NCBI RefSeq assembly: GCF_003625485.1
Contig: NZ_RAIR01000005.1
Span: forward strand, 124,001 to 188,000
Direction: 5' to 3'
Source of the DNA: Butyrivibrio sp. CB08
Lineage (GTDB): Bacteria; Bacillota; Clostridia; Lachnospirales; Lachnospiraceae
Length of the DNA: 64,000 nucleotides
Below, in pieces: positions 57,315 through 64,000 of this stretch. Within the stretch, counting starts at the first letter, position 1. Every line of letters starts with the position of its first letter. The notes beneath the pieces are model-generated. The model searched no databases. It was not told the DNA's origin and saw nothing but the letters and a program-made list of their open reading frames with translations. The position numbers were made by a program, and so were the translations under genes.

Positions 57315-58157
57315 ATGATAAAAATTCTGTCAGATAGCACGTGCGATCTTTCAAAGGAGCTGGTCCAGAAGTATGACTTGGGCATAATTCCGCTGTACGT
57401 AAGGCTTGGGGATGAGGAATATCTGGATGGTGTGAATATTTCTCCGGAAGAGCTCTATAAATGGTCTGATGAGCACGGAGAAACTCCCAAGACAGCTGCG
57501 GCAAGTGTTGAGGATATCTCGAAATACCTGGACCCTGACAGCTCAGATGAATACATCATATTTACAATCTCATCTTCAATGTCAGCAAGTTTCAACAATG
57601 TAAGGCTTGCTGCTGAGGATCTTGAGATGTCTGACAGGGTCTATGTTATAGATTCCGCCAATCTTTCTACCGGTATTGGCCTGTTGGTATTATATGCCGC
57701 TGAAATGGCAAAAGCTGGAAAGTCTGCAAAAGAAATCGTTCAGGAAATAGAAAATACAAAAGCTAAAGTCTGTGCAAGCTTTGTTATTGATACCCTTGTA
57801 TATCTCCACAGAGGAGGCCGCTGCTCTGGGGTTGCAGCTCTTCTTGGAACGGCGCTTAAGCTTCATCCACGTATCGCAGTGGCAGATGGAGCAATGCACC
57901 CAGAAAAGAAATATCGCGGACCCAGCAAGCGATTTGTGCTTGACTATGTAAAGGACATGGAGGCTGAACTAAAGAACGCAAGACCTGAGAGAGTATTCAT
58001 AACCCACTCTGGATGCGACAGGGAGATAGTTGAAGCAGTAAGAGACTATTTAAGTGGTCTTGGCGTATTTGATGAAATCCTCGAGACCAGGGCAGGAGGA
58101 GTTGTTTCATCCCACTGCGGCCCTGGAACACTGGGAGTATTATTTATAGCTAAGTGA
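57315..58157 (+). CDS. DegV-family fatty-acid-binding protein
   Basis: 280 residues. ILSDSTCDLSKELVQKYDLGIIPL opens the DegV fold and TPKTAAASVEDISKYL corresponds to the region that binds the fatty-acid carboxylate; SFVIDTLVYLHRGGRCSG near 162 is another family landmark. DegV proteins hand fatty acids to FakA kinase for phosphorylation and use in phospholipids. GGGGGA 7 bases before the ATG. No FakA gene is nearby. It ends 1 base before the glycosyltransferase start. Confidence 0.9.
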   Translation: MIKILSDSTCDLSKELVQKYDLGIIPLYVRLGDEEYLDGVNISPEELYKWSDEHGETPKTAAASVEDISKYLDPDSSDEYIIFTISSSMSASFNNVRLAAEDLEMSDRVYVIDSANLSTGIGLLVLYAAEMAKAGKSAKEIVQEIENTKAKVCASFVIDTLVYLHRGGRCSGVAALLGTALKLHPRIAVADGAMHPEKKYRGPSKRFVLDYVKDMEAELKNARPERVFITHSGCDREIVEAVRDYLSGLGVFDEILETRAGGVVSSHCGPGTLGVLFIAK

Positions 58158-58158
58158 C

Positions 58159-59244
58159 ATGAAAATTTCTGAATATTTTGAAGTACTAAAAACTAAAGAT
58201 ATAGTTTGCTGGGGTAGTGGTAAGCATTTTAAAAACATCACTACCCCCTTCTTACGCAAAAGTGGCCTGATAGATAATTTAAAGGGCTTTGTATCAGCAA
58301 CGGATAAAGTAGAGCTGGCTAAAATGGATAGCAGCAAGACTGTTATTCTGATTGCTGTGACAGGGCATGAAGAAATCCTGTCTCAGCTTCGATCTGACGT
58401 CAGATTGTCCAGGTTTGAAGCTGTTCCAGCAATTTATCTGGAATCTCTTTATGAGGATATGCTTCTTTTATCTGCTGGCAAGCCACCTGTAAACTATCGT
58501 AAGCATGACAAACCAGTGATTCCCAGGATTATTCATGCTATATGGTTTTCGGGCGAGCCGATGCCTGAGCTGTATTTAAAGTGCCTTGAATCCTGGAAAA
58601 AGTATGCTCCTGATTACGAAATAAAGATCTGGGATATGCAGACGTATAAACCGGATCACTGCTTGTTTTTTGAGCAGGCAATTGGGGATAGGAACTGGTC
58701 ATTTGCATCAGATTATGCCCGTGCGGATCTGCTTCGTAGATATGGCGGAGTGTATATGGACCTTGATGTGGAGATGCTTCGTCCCATCGATGATCTGCTG
58801 TGCAATGATGCCTATATGAGCTTTGAATCTCTGGACCGAATAGAGTGTGGTTCTGGAATGGGAGCAAGGCCTGGTCATCCCATCATGCAGGAAATCTGCG
58901 AAAGCTATGAAGAGAGACCCTACTTTAAGGCCGATGGAACATGGGATAATTCCACCTGTCCAGTGCGTTACACTCAGGTCATAGAAAAGCACGGCCTTAA
59001 AAAGGATGGCGGTTTCCAGCAGGTAGATGATATCACTATCTATCCATTTGAAGTTCTGACCTGTAAAAGCTTTGATACAGGAATAGTCTATAATACAGAA
59101 TTAAGCTATACCGTACATCATCACAATGGAAGCTGGATTCCGGATTCTGCCCATAATGCGATGAATGAGCGGTATGCCAAGATACAAGAGTTTCTTGAAT
59201 CGAGAGGCATAACAGACTATTATTTGAAAAAGGAGCAGATATGA
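58159..59244 (+). CDS. GT32-type glycosyltransferase with extra N-terminal domain
   Basis: 361 residues. From about residue 115 on, PRIIHAIWFSGEPMPELY, the DxD-containing YGGVYMDLDVEMLRP near 195 and HHHNGSW near 330 give the GT32 (OCH1-like, capsule-type) fold. The first ~110 residues (KTKDIVCWGSGKHFKNIT) look like a separate alpha/beta domain with a Rossmann-like VCWGSGK start, similar to those fused to polysaccharide enzymes. It starts 1 base after degV. Together with the next gene it may build or modify a surface glycan. Confidence 0.8.
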   Translation: MKISEYFEVLKTKDIVCWGSGKHFKNITTPFLRKSGLIDNLKGFVSATDKVELAKMDSSKTVILIAVTGHEEILSQLRSDVRLSRFEAVPAIYLESLYEDMLLLSAGKPPVNYRKHDKPVIPRIIHAIWFSGEPMPELYLKCLESWKKYAPDYEIKIWDMQTYKPDHCLFFEQAIGDRNWSFASDYARADLLRRYGGVYMDLDVEMLRPIDDLLCNDAYMSFESLDRIECGSGMGARPGHPIMQEICESYEERPYFKADGTWDNSTCPVRYTQVIEKHGLKKDGGFQQVDDITIYPFEVLTCKSFDTGIVYNTELSYTVHHHNGSWIPDSAHNAMNERYAKIQEFLESRGITDYYLKKEQI

Positions 59245-60014
59245 ACACAGAAAGAATAAATGAACTTAGAAAAGAATGGGAAGCTGAGGAGAAGATCGCA
59301 CACATTCATGGATGGGACTTCTCTCATATCCATGACAGATATGAAGAGGAAGATGATCTTCCCTGGGACTACAAAAAGATAATAGATGAGTATCTTCTTC
59401 CTGACATGAAGCTGATGGATTTTGACACGGGTGGTGGCGAGTTCCTGTTATCATTGGGACATCCCTACAAGAACACAGCAGCGACAGAAGGATATGCCCC
59501 TAATGTCGAGCTTTGCAAGGAGACATTGTTGCCCCTTGGAATTGATTTCAAGCCCTGCAGTGACGAATCAAACATTCCCTTTGCCGACAGTTCTTTTGAC
59601 ATAATGATAAACAGGCATGGAAGCTTCGACCCAGTGGAGGCGCGAAGACTCCTTAAACCTGAAGGAATCTTTATTACTCAGCAGGTAGGAAGCAAAAATG
59701 ACAGAGATCTGGTTGAGATGGTTCTTCCAGATGTTCCGATGCCTTTCCCTGACCTTGAATTATCCATTCAGCGCAAGAGATTTGAGGATGCTGGTTTTGA
59801 GATAATCCAGGCAGATGAAGTTTTCAAGCCAATCAGGTTCTTTAATATTGGAGCATTTGTATGGTTTGCGCACATAATTGAATGGGAATTCCCGGGATTC
59901 TCTGTAGAGAAGTGCTTTGATGAGCTTCTCAAAATGCAGGAAGTGATCGACAGAGATGGCTTTGTGGAGGGAACCATTCACAGATACCTGATCGTTGCCA
60001 AGAAAAACAGCTGA
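59241..60014 (+). CDS. SAM-dependent methyltransferase, variant motif I
   Basis: 257 residues. Motif I reads LMDFDTGGGEFLLSLG near residue 50, with DTGGGE in place of the usual DxGxGxG, then FADSSFDIMINRHGSF near 113 and LLKPEGIFITQQ near 136. GGAG upstream and the ATGA overlap with the glycosyltransferase stop show coupling. It may methylate a sugar made by its neighbour, as inference. It ends at a repeated terminator. Confidence 0.78.
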   Translation: MNTERINELRKEWEAEEKIAHIHGWDFSHIHDRYEEEDDLPWDYKKIIDEYLLPDMKLMDFDTGGGEFLLSLGHPYKNTAATEGYAPNVELCKETLLPLGIDFKPCSDESNIPFADSSFDIMINRHGSFDPVEARRLLKPEGIFITQQVGSKNDRDLVEMVLPDVPMPFPDLELSIQRKRFEDAGFEIIQADEVFKPIRFFNIGAFVWFAHIIEWEFPGFSVEKCFDELLKMQEVIDRDGFVEGTIHRYLIVAKKNS

Positions 60015-60036
60015 TATTTTTAGCTAAAATAGTTAA

Positions 60037-60079
60037 GTGTAAAACAGACCTTTTTCCGTGTAGAGAAGGTCTGTTTTTT
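60037..60079 (+). terminator. Terminator of the GTGTAAAACAGACC repeat family, copy 3
   Basis: GTGTAAAACAGACC, a middle with TTCCGTG, AAGGTCTG and six T. The stem is AACAGACCTT against AAGGTCTGTT. Homologous to 37683 and 39621. Confidence 0.87.
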
Positions 60080-60214
60080 CTTTTGGATTATGATAAATAT
60101 GCGGATGATACGAATCGTGTCTGTCATGTTACCAAGCGTTTCTTTACGTTTTTCATGTGTGTTGCTACTTTTGGACTAGCTCCTGAACAAAATAGCACAG
60201 AAAGGAAATGAAAA

Positions 60215-60880
60215 ATGAAAGAAACAGGAAAAAAGAACTTAAAATTTGGAATGATTTTTATGATGGCATTTATTATCTGGACATTCCTGATCCAGACTGT
60301 AGATGTTAAACCTGCAGGACAGAATGGAACAGATATAGGATTTGCCACCATCAACTGTATGTTCCACAAATTAACAGGCGTACATATGGCTATATACACA
60401 ATCACTGACTGGCTTGGACTGGTACCAATATGTATATGCCTGATATTTGCAGGAATAGGATTTATGCAGCTGGTAAAGAGAAGAGATCTTCGTAAAGTCG
60501 ATACCGACATAGTAGTACTTGGGATATACTATATTATAGTGATATTTGGCTATCTGTTATTTGAGATGATACCAATAAACTACAGACCAGTACTTATTGA
60601 GGGCATATTGGAAGCTTCTTATCCATCCTCAACTACACTGTTGGTACTGAGCGTTATGCCAACCCTCTATTTCCAGGCAAAAAGAAGAATGAAGGATGGA
60701 GCAGGAGTAAAAGTTGTATGTGCATTTTCCATTCTGTTTTCTCTTTTTATGGTAGTTGGAAGAACAGTAGCTGGAGTGCACTGGCTGACAGATATTGTGG
60801 GATCAATTCTTTTGAGTGCAGGGCTTTTCCTTATCTATAAGGCGGTAGTTCTGATCACAGATGAGAAGGCCAGTGTATGA
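60215..60880 (+). CDS. PAP2-family membrane phosphatase
   Basis: 221 residues with five or six membrane helices. EASYPSSTTLLVLS near residue 130 and GRTVAGVHWLTDIVGS near 188 are the second and third phosphatidic-acid-phosphatase motifs, with the catalytic His in VHWLTD; the first motif is weak (INYRPV). The PSGH form is altered to PSST. It would act on lipid phosphates at the outer face of the membrane. AAAGGAA upstream of the ATG. The stop overlaps the XRE gene region, showing an operon. Confidence 0.84.
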   Translation: MKETGKKNLKFGMIFMMAFIIWTFLIQTVDVKPAGQNGTDIGFATINCMFHKLTGVHMAIYTITDWLGLVPICICLIFAGIGFMQLVKRRDLRKVDTDIVVLGIYYIIVIFGYLLFEMIPINYRPVLIEGILEASYPSSTTLLVLSVMPTLYFQAKRRMKDGAGVKVVCAFSILFSLFMVVGRTVAGVHWLTDIVGSILLSAGLFLIYKAVVLITDEKASV

Positions 60881-60894
60881 GCGGGAGTTATGAT

Positions 60895-61500
60895 ATGGAG
60901 TTTAGTGAAAAACTGCAGGAACTGAGAAAGAAAAAGGATATGACCCAGGAAGAACTGGCAGAGGCTTTGTATGTATCAAGAACTGCCATTTCCAAGTGGG
61001 AGTCTGGTCGAGGTTATCCCAGTATAGATTCATTAAAAGAGATATCAAAGTTCTTTTCAGTATCGATAGACGAGCTTCTATCGGCTGAAAAGATGGTATC
61101 TATTGCTGAGAAAGAGAATAGAGACAATATCCGTCACATCTGCAATATGTTATTTGGAGCCGTGGATCTTATGGCTGTGGCACTTATTGTGCTGCCAATT
61201 TATCCAAATCTGAGAGACGGCTTTTATTATGCAGTGAGCCTGCCTTACTACACTCAAACTAGCAATCTTAACCTTAGCGGGTATTGGGTCTTGTTCGTTT
61301 TATTAGTGATCATAGGGGCGGTTAAGGTTCTTTTGACCAAACTAAGAGTAGAAAAAGGCCAGAGCGCAGTAACGGCTGTGTCGATGATTGTTGGAGTTCT
61401 GGCAGTTCTATTCCTTGGCATGGCGAGGGAAGCCTACGGGGTTACAATTTTATTTTTGATGATAATCGCAAAGGGAATTCTCATCTATAAGATGAGATGA
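60895..61500 (+). CDS. XRE regulator with C-terminal membrane helices
   Basis: 201 residues. An XRE helix-turn-helix at residues ~5-60 (MTQEELAEALYVSRTAISKWESGRGYP as landmark) is followed by a short linker and four hydrophobic helices (about 88-108, 120-140, 150-165 and 172-190). GGGAG 7 bases before 60895 supports this start; an earlier ATG at 60877 in frame overlaps the PAP2 stop as ATGA and is the alternative. A membrane-bound DNA-binding protein, perhaps controlling the PAP2 gene. Confidence 0.85.
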   Translation: MEFSEKLQELRKKKDMTQEELAEALYVSRTAISKWESGRGYPSIDSLKEISKFFSVSIDELLSAEKMVSIAEKENRDNIRHICNMLFGAVDLMAVALIVLPIYPNLRDGFYYAVSLPYYTQTSNLNLSGYWVLFVLLVIIGAVKVLLTKLRVEKGQSAVTAVSMIVGVLAVLFLGMAREAYGVTILFLMIIAKGILIYKMR

Positions 61501-61518
61501 TTTAGAAAGGAGACAACA

Positions 61519-62142
61519 ATGAGTAATTACACAATTCGTTTAGAAGAAAAGAAAGAATACAGAGAAGTAGAAAATCTTGTAAGAGAGTCATTTTGGAACG
61601 TATATCGCCCAGGTTGCAGTGAGCATTATGTCATCCATGTGCTCAGGGACGATCCTGCATTTATTCCAGAGCTTGATTTTGTAATGGAGCAGGATGGCAA
61701 GCTGATCGGGCAGAACATATTCATGAAGACCGTTATTGAAGCAGATGATGGAAGGACAATCGACGTTCTTACAATGGGACCAATCGGCATCACACCAGAA
61801 CTCAAGCGCAAGGGCTATGGAAAGGCTCTGCTGGACTTTTGCCTTGAAAAAGCGACAGAAATGGGCTTTGGAGCAGTGCTCTTTGAAGGAAATATCGGTT
61901 TTTATAGTAATTGCGGGTTTGATTATGCAAGCAAGTTTGGAATCCGCTATCACGATCTGCCTGAGGATGCTGATGCTTCATTCTTCCTGTGCAAAGAGCT
62001 GATCCCAGGATATCTTGATGATGTAACTGGTGTTTACCAGACACCTCAGGGCTATTATGTAAAAGATGAGGATGTAGAGGAATTCGACAAGCAGTTCCCA
62101 CCTAAGGAAAAGCTTAAACTTCCCGGACAGTTATTTGACTAA
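61519..62142 (+). CDS. GNAT acetyltransferase, paralogue of the 55.3 kb gene
   Basis: 207 residues. VRESFWNVYRPGCSEHYVI near residue 22 and MGPIGITPELKRKGYGKALLDF near 88, with FYSNCGFDYASKFG near 132, give the GNAT fold in the same subfamily as the enzyme at 55315. GAAAGGAG precedes the ATG. It lies 18 bases after the XRE gene and 40 before another GNAT. Substrate unknown. Confidence 0.84.
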   Translation: MSNYTIRLEEKKEYREVENLVRESFWNVYRPGCSEHYVIHVLRDDPAFIPELDFVMEQDGKLIGQNIFMKTVIEADDGRTIDVLTMGPIGITPELKRKGYGKALLDFCLEKATEMGFGAVLFEGNIGFYSNCGFDYASKFGIRYHDLPEDADASFFLCKELIPGYLDDVTGVYQTPQGYYVKDEDVEEFDKQFPPKEKLKLPGQLFD

Positions 62143-62182
62143 ATAATGCGGACTACTTCTATTACCTTTCGGAGATACAGTA

Positions 62183-62731
62183 ATGATAAGACTTGAAACA
62201 GAAAGATTATGCCTACGTGACTACGTAGAATCTGACTTTGAGGCATATTATAAATTGAAAACTGATGACGAGACTATGTACTACATGCAGGATATAAGGC
62301 TTGACGACCTCGAAACAGCTAAGGCTGAGTTCGAGGAAGTCCTTGCTGATATGGAGAGTGAGCATCGCAAGTTCTATTTTCTTCACATGGAGACCAAAGA
62401 TACTCATGAGCAGGTAGGAAGCATAGGCTATACATTAGTTGATGAAACCCCTGTAGGAAAGATTGTTCATCTCGGATACTTCATATATCCGAAGTTCTGG
62501 GGAAATGGATATACTACCGAGGCTCTTAAGAAGGTTTTTGAGTTCGCATTTACTGAAAACAACGTGTACAGAGTCACAACAGGTTGTCTTAAAGAGAATA
62601 CCCGCTCCGAGAGAGTCATGCAAAAGAATGGCATGATAAAAGAAGCGGAACACGTTGATTATGAATGGCACGATGGACGTATGAAAACCCGTCTGGAGTA
62701 CAGACTTTTGAAAAAAGAATGGGAACAGTAA
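62183..62731 (+). CDS. GNAT acetyltransferase, RimJ/RimL type
   Basis: 182 residues. LETERLCLRDYVESDFEAY opens the RimJ/RimL form, and HLGYFIYPKFWGNGYTTEAL near 100-119 with NTRSERVMQKNGMIKEA near 140 complete the acetyl-CoA site. The family acetylates protein N-termini or small amines. CGGAG upstream of the ATG. It is third in a line of GNAT genes at the right end. Confidence 0.85.
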   Translation: MIRLETERLCLRDYVESDFEAYYKLKTDDETMYYMQDIRLDDLETAKAEFEEVLADMESEHRKFYFLHMETKDTHEQVGSIGYTLVDETPVGKIVHLGYFIYPKFWGNGYTTEALKKVFEFAFTENNVYRVTTGCLKENTRSERVMQKNGMIKEAEHVDYEWHDGRMKTRLEYRLLKKEWEQ

Positions 62732-62744
62732 ACTGGGAGAGATG

Positions 62745-63581
62745 ATGAGTATGAAAAGAGTATTGGCTTTAATGATTGCGGGAGTAGTGCTTTGCGTCGG
62801 AATAACAGCGTGTGGAAAAGGCTCTGAATCTAGCAATAACGTAGTTACAGTCGAAAAAGAAAGTGTACCCAGTGCGGAAGCTTCAAAAGAGACTTCTGCG
62901 GATACAGGACTTTCCATACCAGGCCTCTGGCAGACAGCATCTATTGGATATGACGATGGGGAATCCATGCAGCCAGAATACTATGTACAGTTTACAGATT
63001 CTGAGATTCAGTATGGACACATGAAGGATGGAGAGTTTTCTCTGGACCACGCGGACAAAATCAGCACTATTGAAAAAACTGCCAGTGGTGGTATTAGAGT
63101 ACAGGCTGAGAATTCTAATGGATTTAAGTACACATATCAGACCTGTGAGACGGACAGCAATATCCTGGAATACTATGGAACATGGGATGAAAGCGAATTT
63201 GCTGATACATACAGTGGATCCTCATCACTGAGTATCTGCGTATCAGATCAGGCAAAAGAGCCTACGGTATCAGCAGATTTTCTTGATGATGATATCGTGT
63301 TTCATACGGACGAGAGCGTAGAGGACTTCAGGGTATATTCTCTGGAGCTGGACATCCATGACGATGGCACTGTGGATTACATTCCTACAGAGGTGTACCG
63401 TGAGGCGGAACTTACGAAAGACTCTCCGGCGACTGTTCATTTAGAATTCCCTGGAGATATGTCCCTTAACGGTTTTTCCTATAAAGGACCAGATGGTAGC
63501 GTAAAGACATTTACCATTGGAATAAGCGGCATGGACGGCTCTTTAGTGATTAATGCTGAAGACTATGAATTGCCGGACTGA
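62745..63581 (+). CDS. Lipoprotein of unknown function
   Basis: 278 residues. A short basic start, a hydrophobic stretch and the lipobox GITAC near residue 23 mark a lipoprotein. A Ser/Glu-rich linker leads to a domain starting GLWQTASIGYDDGE and rich in beta strands and acids, with no enzyme motif that I recognise. Among three clustered ATGs, the one at 62745 has the best distance (5 bases) from GGGAG; 62742 and 62751 are alternatives. It probably sits on the outer face of the membrane. Confidence 0.7.
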   Translation: MSMKRVLALMIAGVVLCVGITACGKGSESSNNVVTVEKESVPSAEASKETSADTGLSIPGLWQTASIGYDDGESMQPEYYVQFTDSEIQYGHMKDGEFSLDHADKISTIEKTASGGIRVQAENSNGFKYTYQTCETDSNILEYYGTWDESEFADTYSGSSSLSICVSDQAKEPTVSADFLDDDIVFHTDESVEDFRVYSLELDIHDDGTVDYIPTEVYREAELTKDSPATVHLEFPGDMSLNGFSYKGPDGSVKTFTIGISGMDGSLVINAEDYELPD

Positions 63582-63608
63582 CCATAACTTTGTTTAAGGA
63601 GACCAACT

Positions 63609-64000
63609 ATGGCAATTTTTGAGGTGAAAGAGTATAACGACATCGAAGTGGTAAAAGAGTTGTTCAAAGAGTATTCGCAGATCAAAGGCGCAGAAAGCTG
63701 CTTTGTTTCTTTTGATAAGGAACTGGCTGATCTGGAAGCCTTCTACAGTGGAGGAGCGCTTCTTGTTGGCTATGAAGATAATACTCCTGTAGCGTGTATA
63801 GCAATAAAGAAGCTGGATGATACTACTTGTGAGGCGAAACGATTATTCATTAAACCAGAGTATCGAGGCAAAGGATATGCCAGAATAATGTTAAACACCA
63901 TGCTTGAAAAGGCAAAAGAGCTTGGATTTGCGGAGGTTACATTTACAACGAAGCCTTCTGTAATGCAGATAGGATATGGCCTTTACAAGAGAATGGGATT
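63609..64000 (+). CDS. GNAT-family acetyltransferase, N-terminal part
   Basis: An open frame running off the right end of the window; 130 full codons are visible. The acetyl-CoA loop is FIKPEYRGKGYARIML near residue 83 and the fold continues with GYGLYKRMG, so the enzyme is nearly complete. AAGGAG lies about 8 bases before the ATG. It is the eighth GNAT gene in the window. Substrate unknown. Confidence 0.82.
   Translation, partial: MAIFEVKEYNDIEVVKELFKEYSQIKGAESCFVSFDKELADLEAFYSGGALLVGYEDNTPVACIAIKKLDDTTCEAKRLFIKPEYRGKGYARIMLNTMLEKAKELGFAEVTFTTKPSVMQIGYGLYKRMG

Noticed and set aside
41854..60014. Restriction-modification or DNA methylation system
   Set aside because: The methyltransferases have small-molecule type motifs (UbiE-like) and no DPPY/NPPY or PC motif, and there is no endonuclease gene.
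1..64000. tRNA, rRNA, insertion sequence or prophage
   Set aside because: I saw no cloverleaf, rRNA-like segment, transposase, integrase or phage structural gene; the many GNAT and methyltransferase genes are not mobile-element hallmarks by themselves.

Overview
The window looks like chromosomal DNA of a low-to-medium G+C Firmicute. It most resembles Lachnospiraceae of the Butyrivibrio/Pseudobutyrivibrio type. The grounds are AGGAGG-type ribosome sites with frequent TTG/GTG starts, many hairpin-plus-T terminators, a GH51 arabinofuranosidase operon, PadR/DUF1700/DUF4097 and LytTR/DUF3021 modules, c-di-GMP proteins and many GNAT acetyltransferases. The genus is inference from gene content; there is no rRNA, tRNA, phage, transposase or CRISPR array here. 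Nearly all genes lie on the + strand.

Layout. 1-3.4 kb: the end of an operon with an SGNH/DltD-like protein (partial), an amino-acid adenylating ligase, a type III PLP decarboxylase and an acyl carrier protein. 3.4-11.4 kb: hflX, an orphan double-glycine-leader peptide, small membrane proteins, a UBA-like DUF4342 protein, a sugar acetyltransferase, exonuclease VII (xseA with an added DUF5710 domain, xseB), methylglyoxal synthase, a GGDEF protein and a PspC protein. 11.3-20.5 kb: two tiny minus-strand ORFs, an M42 peptidase, an aldose epimerase, the PadR-DUF1700-DUF4097 operon, two membrane proteins, a flotillin, and a glucose/GlcNAc-type PTS (EIIA, EIIBC). 20.7-28.7 kb: a compact five-gene operon (MBL hydrolase, lipoprotein esterase, asparaginase, MFS, SGNH hydrolase), CorA, a MATE exporter and a LacI regulator.

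28.7-36.3 kb: an arabinoside utilisation operon (lipoprotein, two permeases, GH51 enzyme) behind a well-formed promoter carrying two palindromes, one a LacI-type operator, followed by a membrane HD-GYP protein. 36.4-41.8 kb: GNATs, a repeat-like helical protein, an S66 peptidase, an ICMT-like methyltransferase and a CPBP protease, with a striking set of three evenly built inverted repeats at 37.8-38.0 kb. 41.8-57.2 kb: accessory-looking DNA with methyltransferases, an MBL-methyltransferase fusion, two TetR genes with clear operators, XRE regulators with unusual C-terminal domains, truncated gene remnants, an ABC-2/LytTR/DUF3021/ferredoxin module and GNAT/VOC genes. 57.3-64 kb: DegV, a GT32-type glycosyltransferase with a methyltransferase, PAP2, XRE, more GNATs and a lipoprotein.

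The observations most worth following are the ACP-based activation/decarboxylation/transfer cassette at the left end, the orphan GG-leader peptide, the three inverted repeats with constant 20-nt spacers, a dispersed family of homologous terminators, the XseA-DUF5710 and MBL-methyltransferase fusions, and a 30-residue FliM-like mini-protein.
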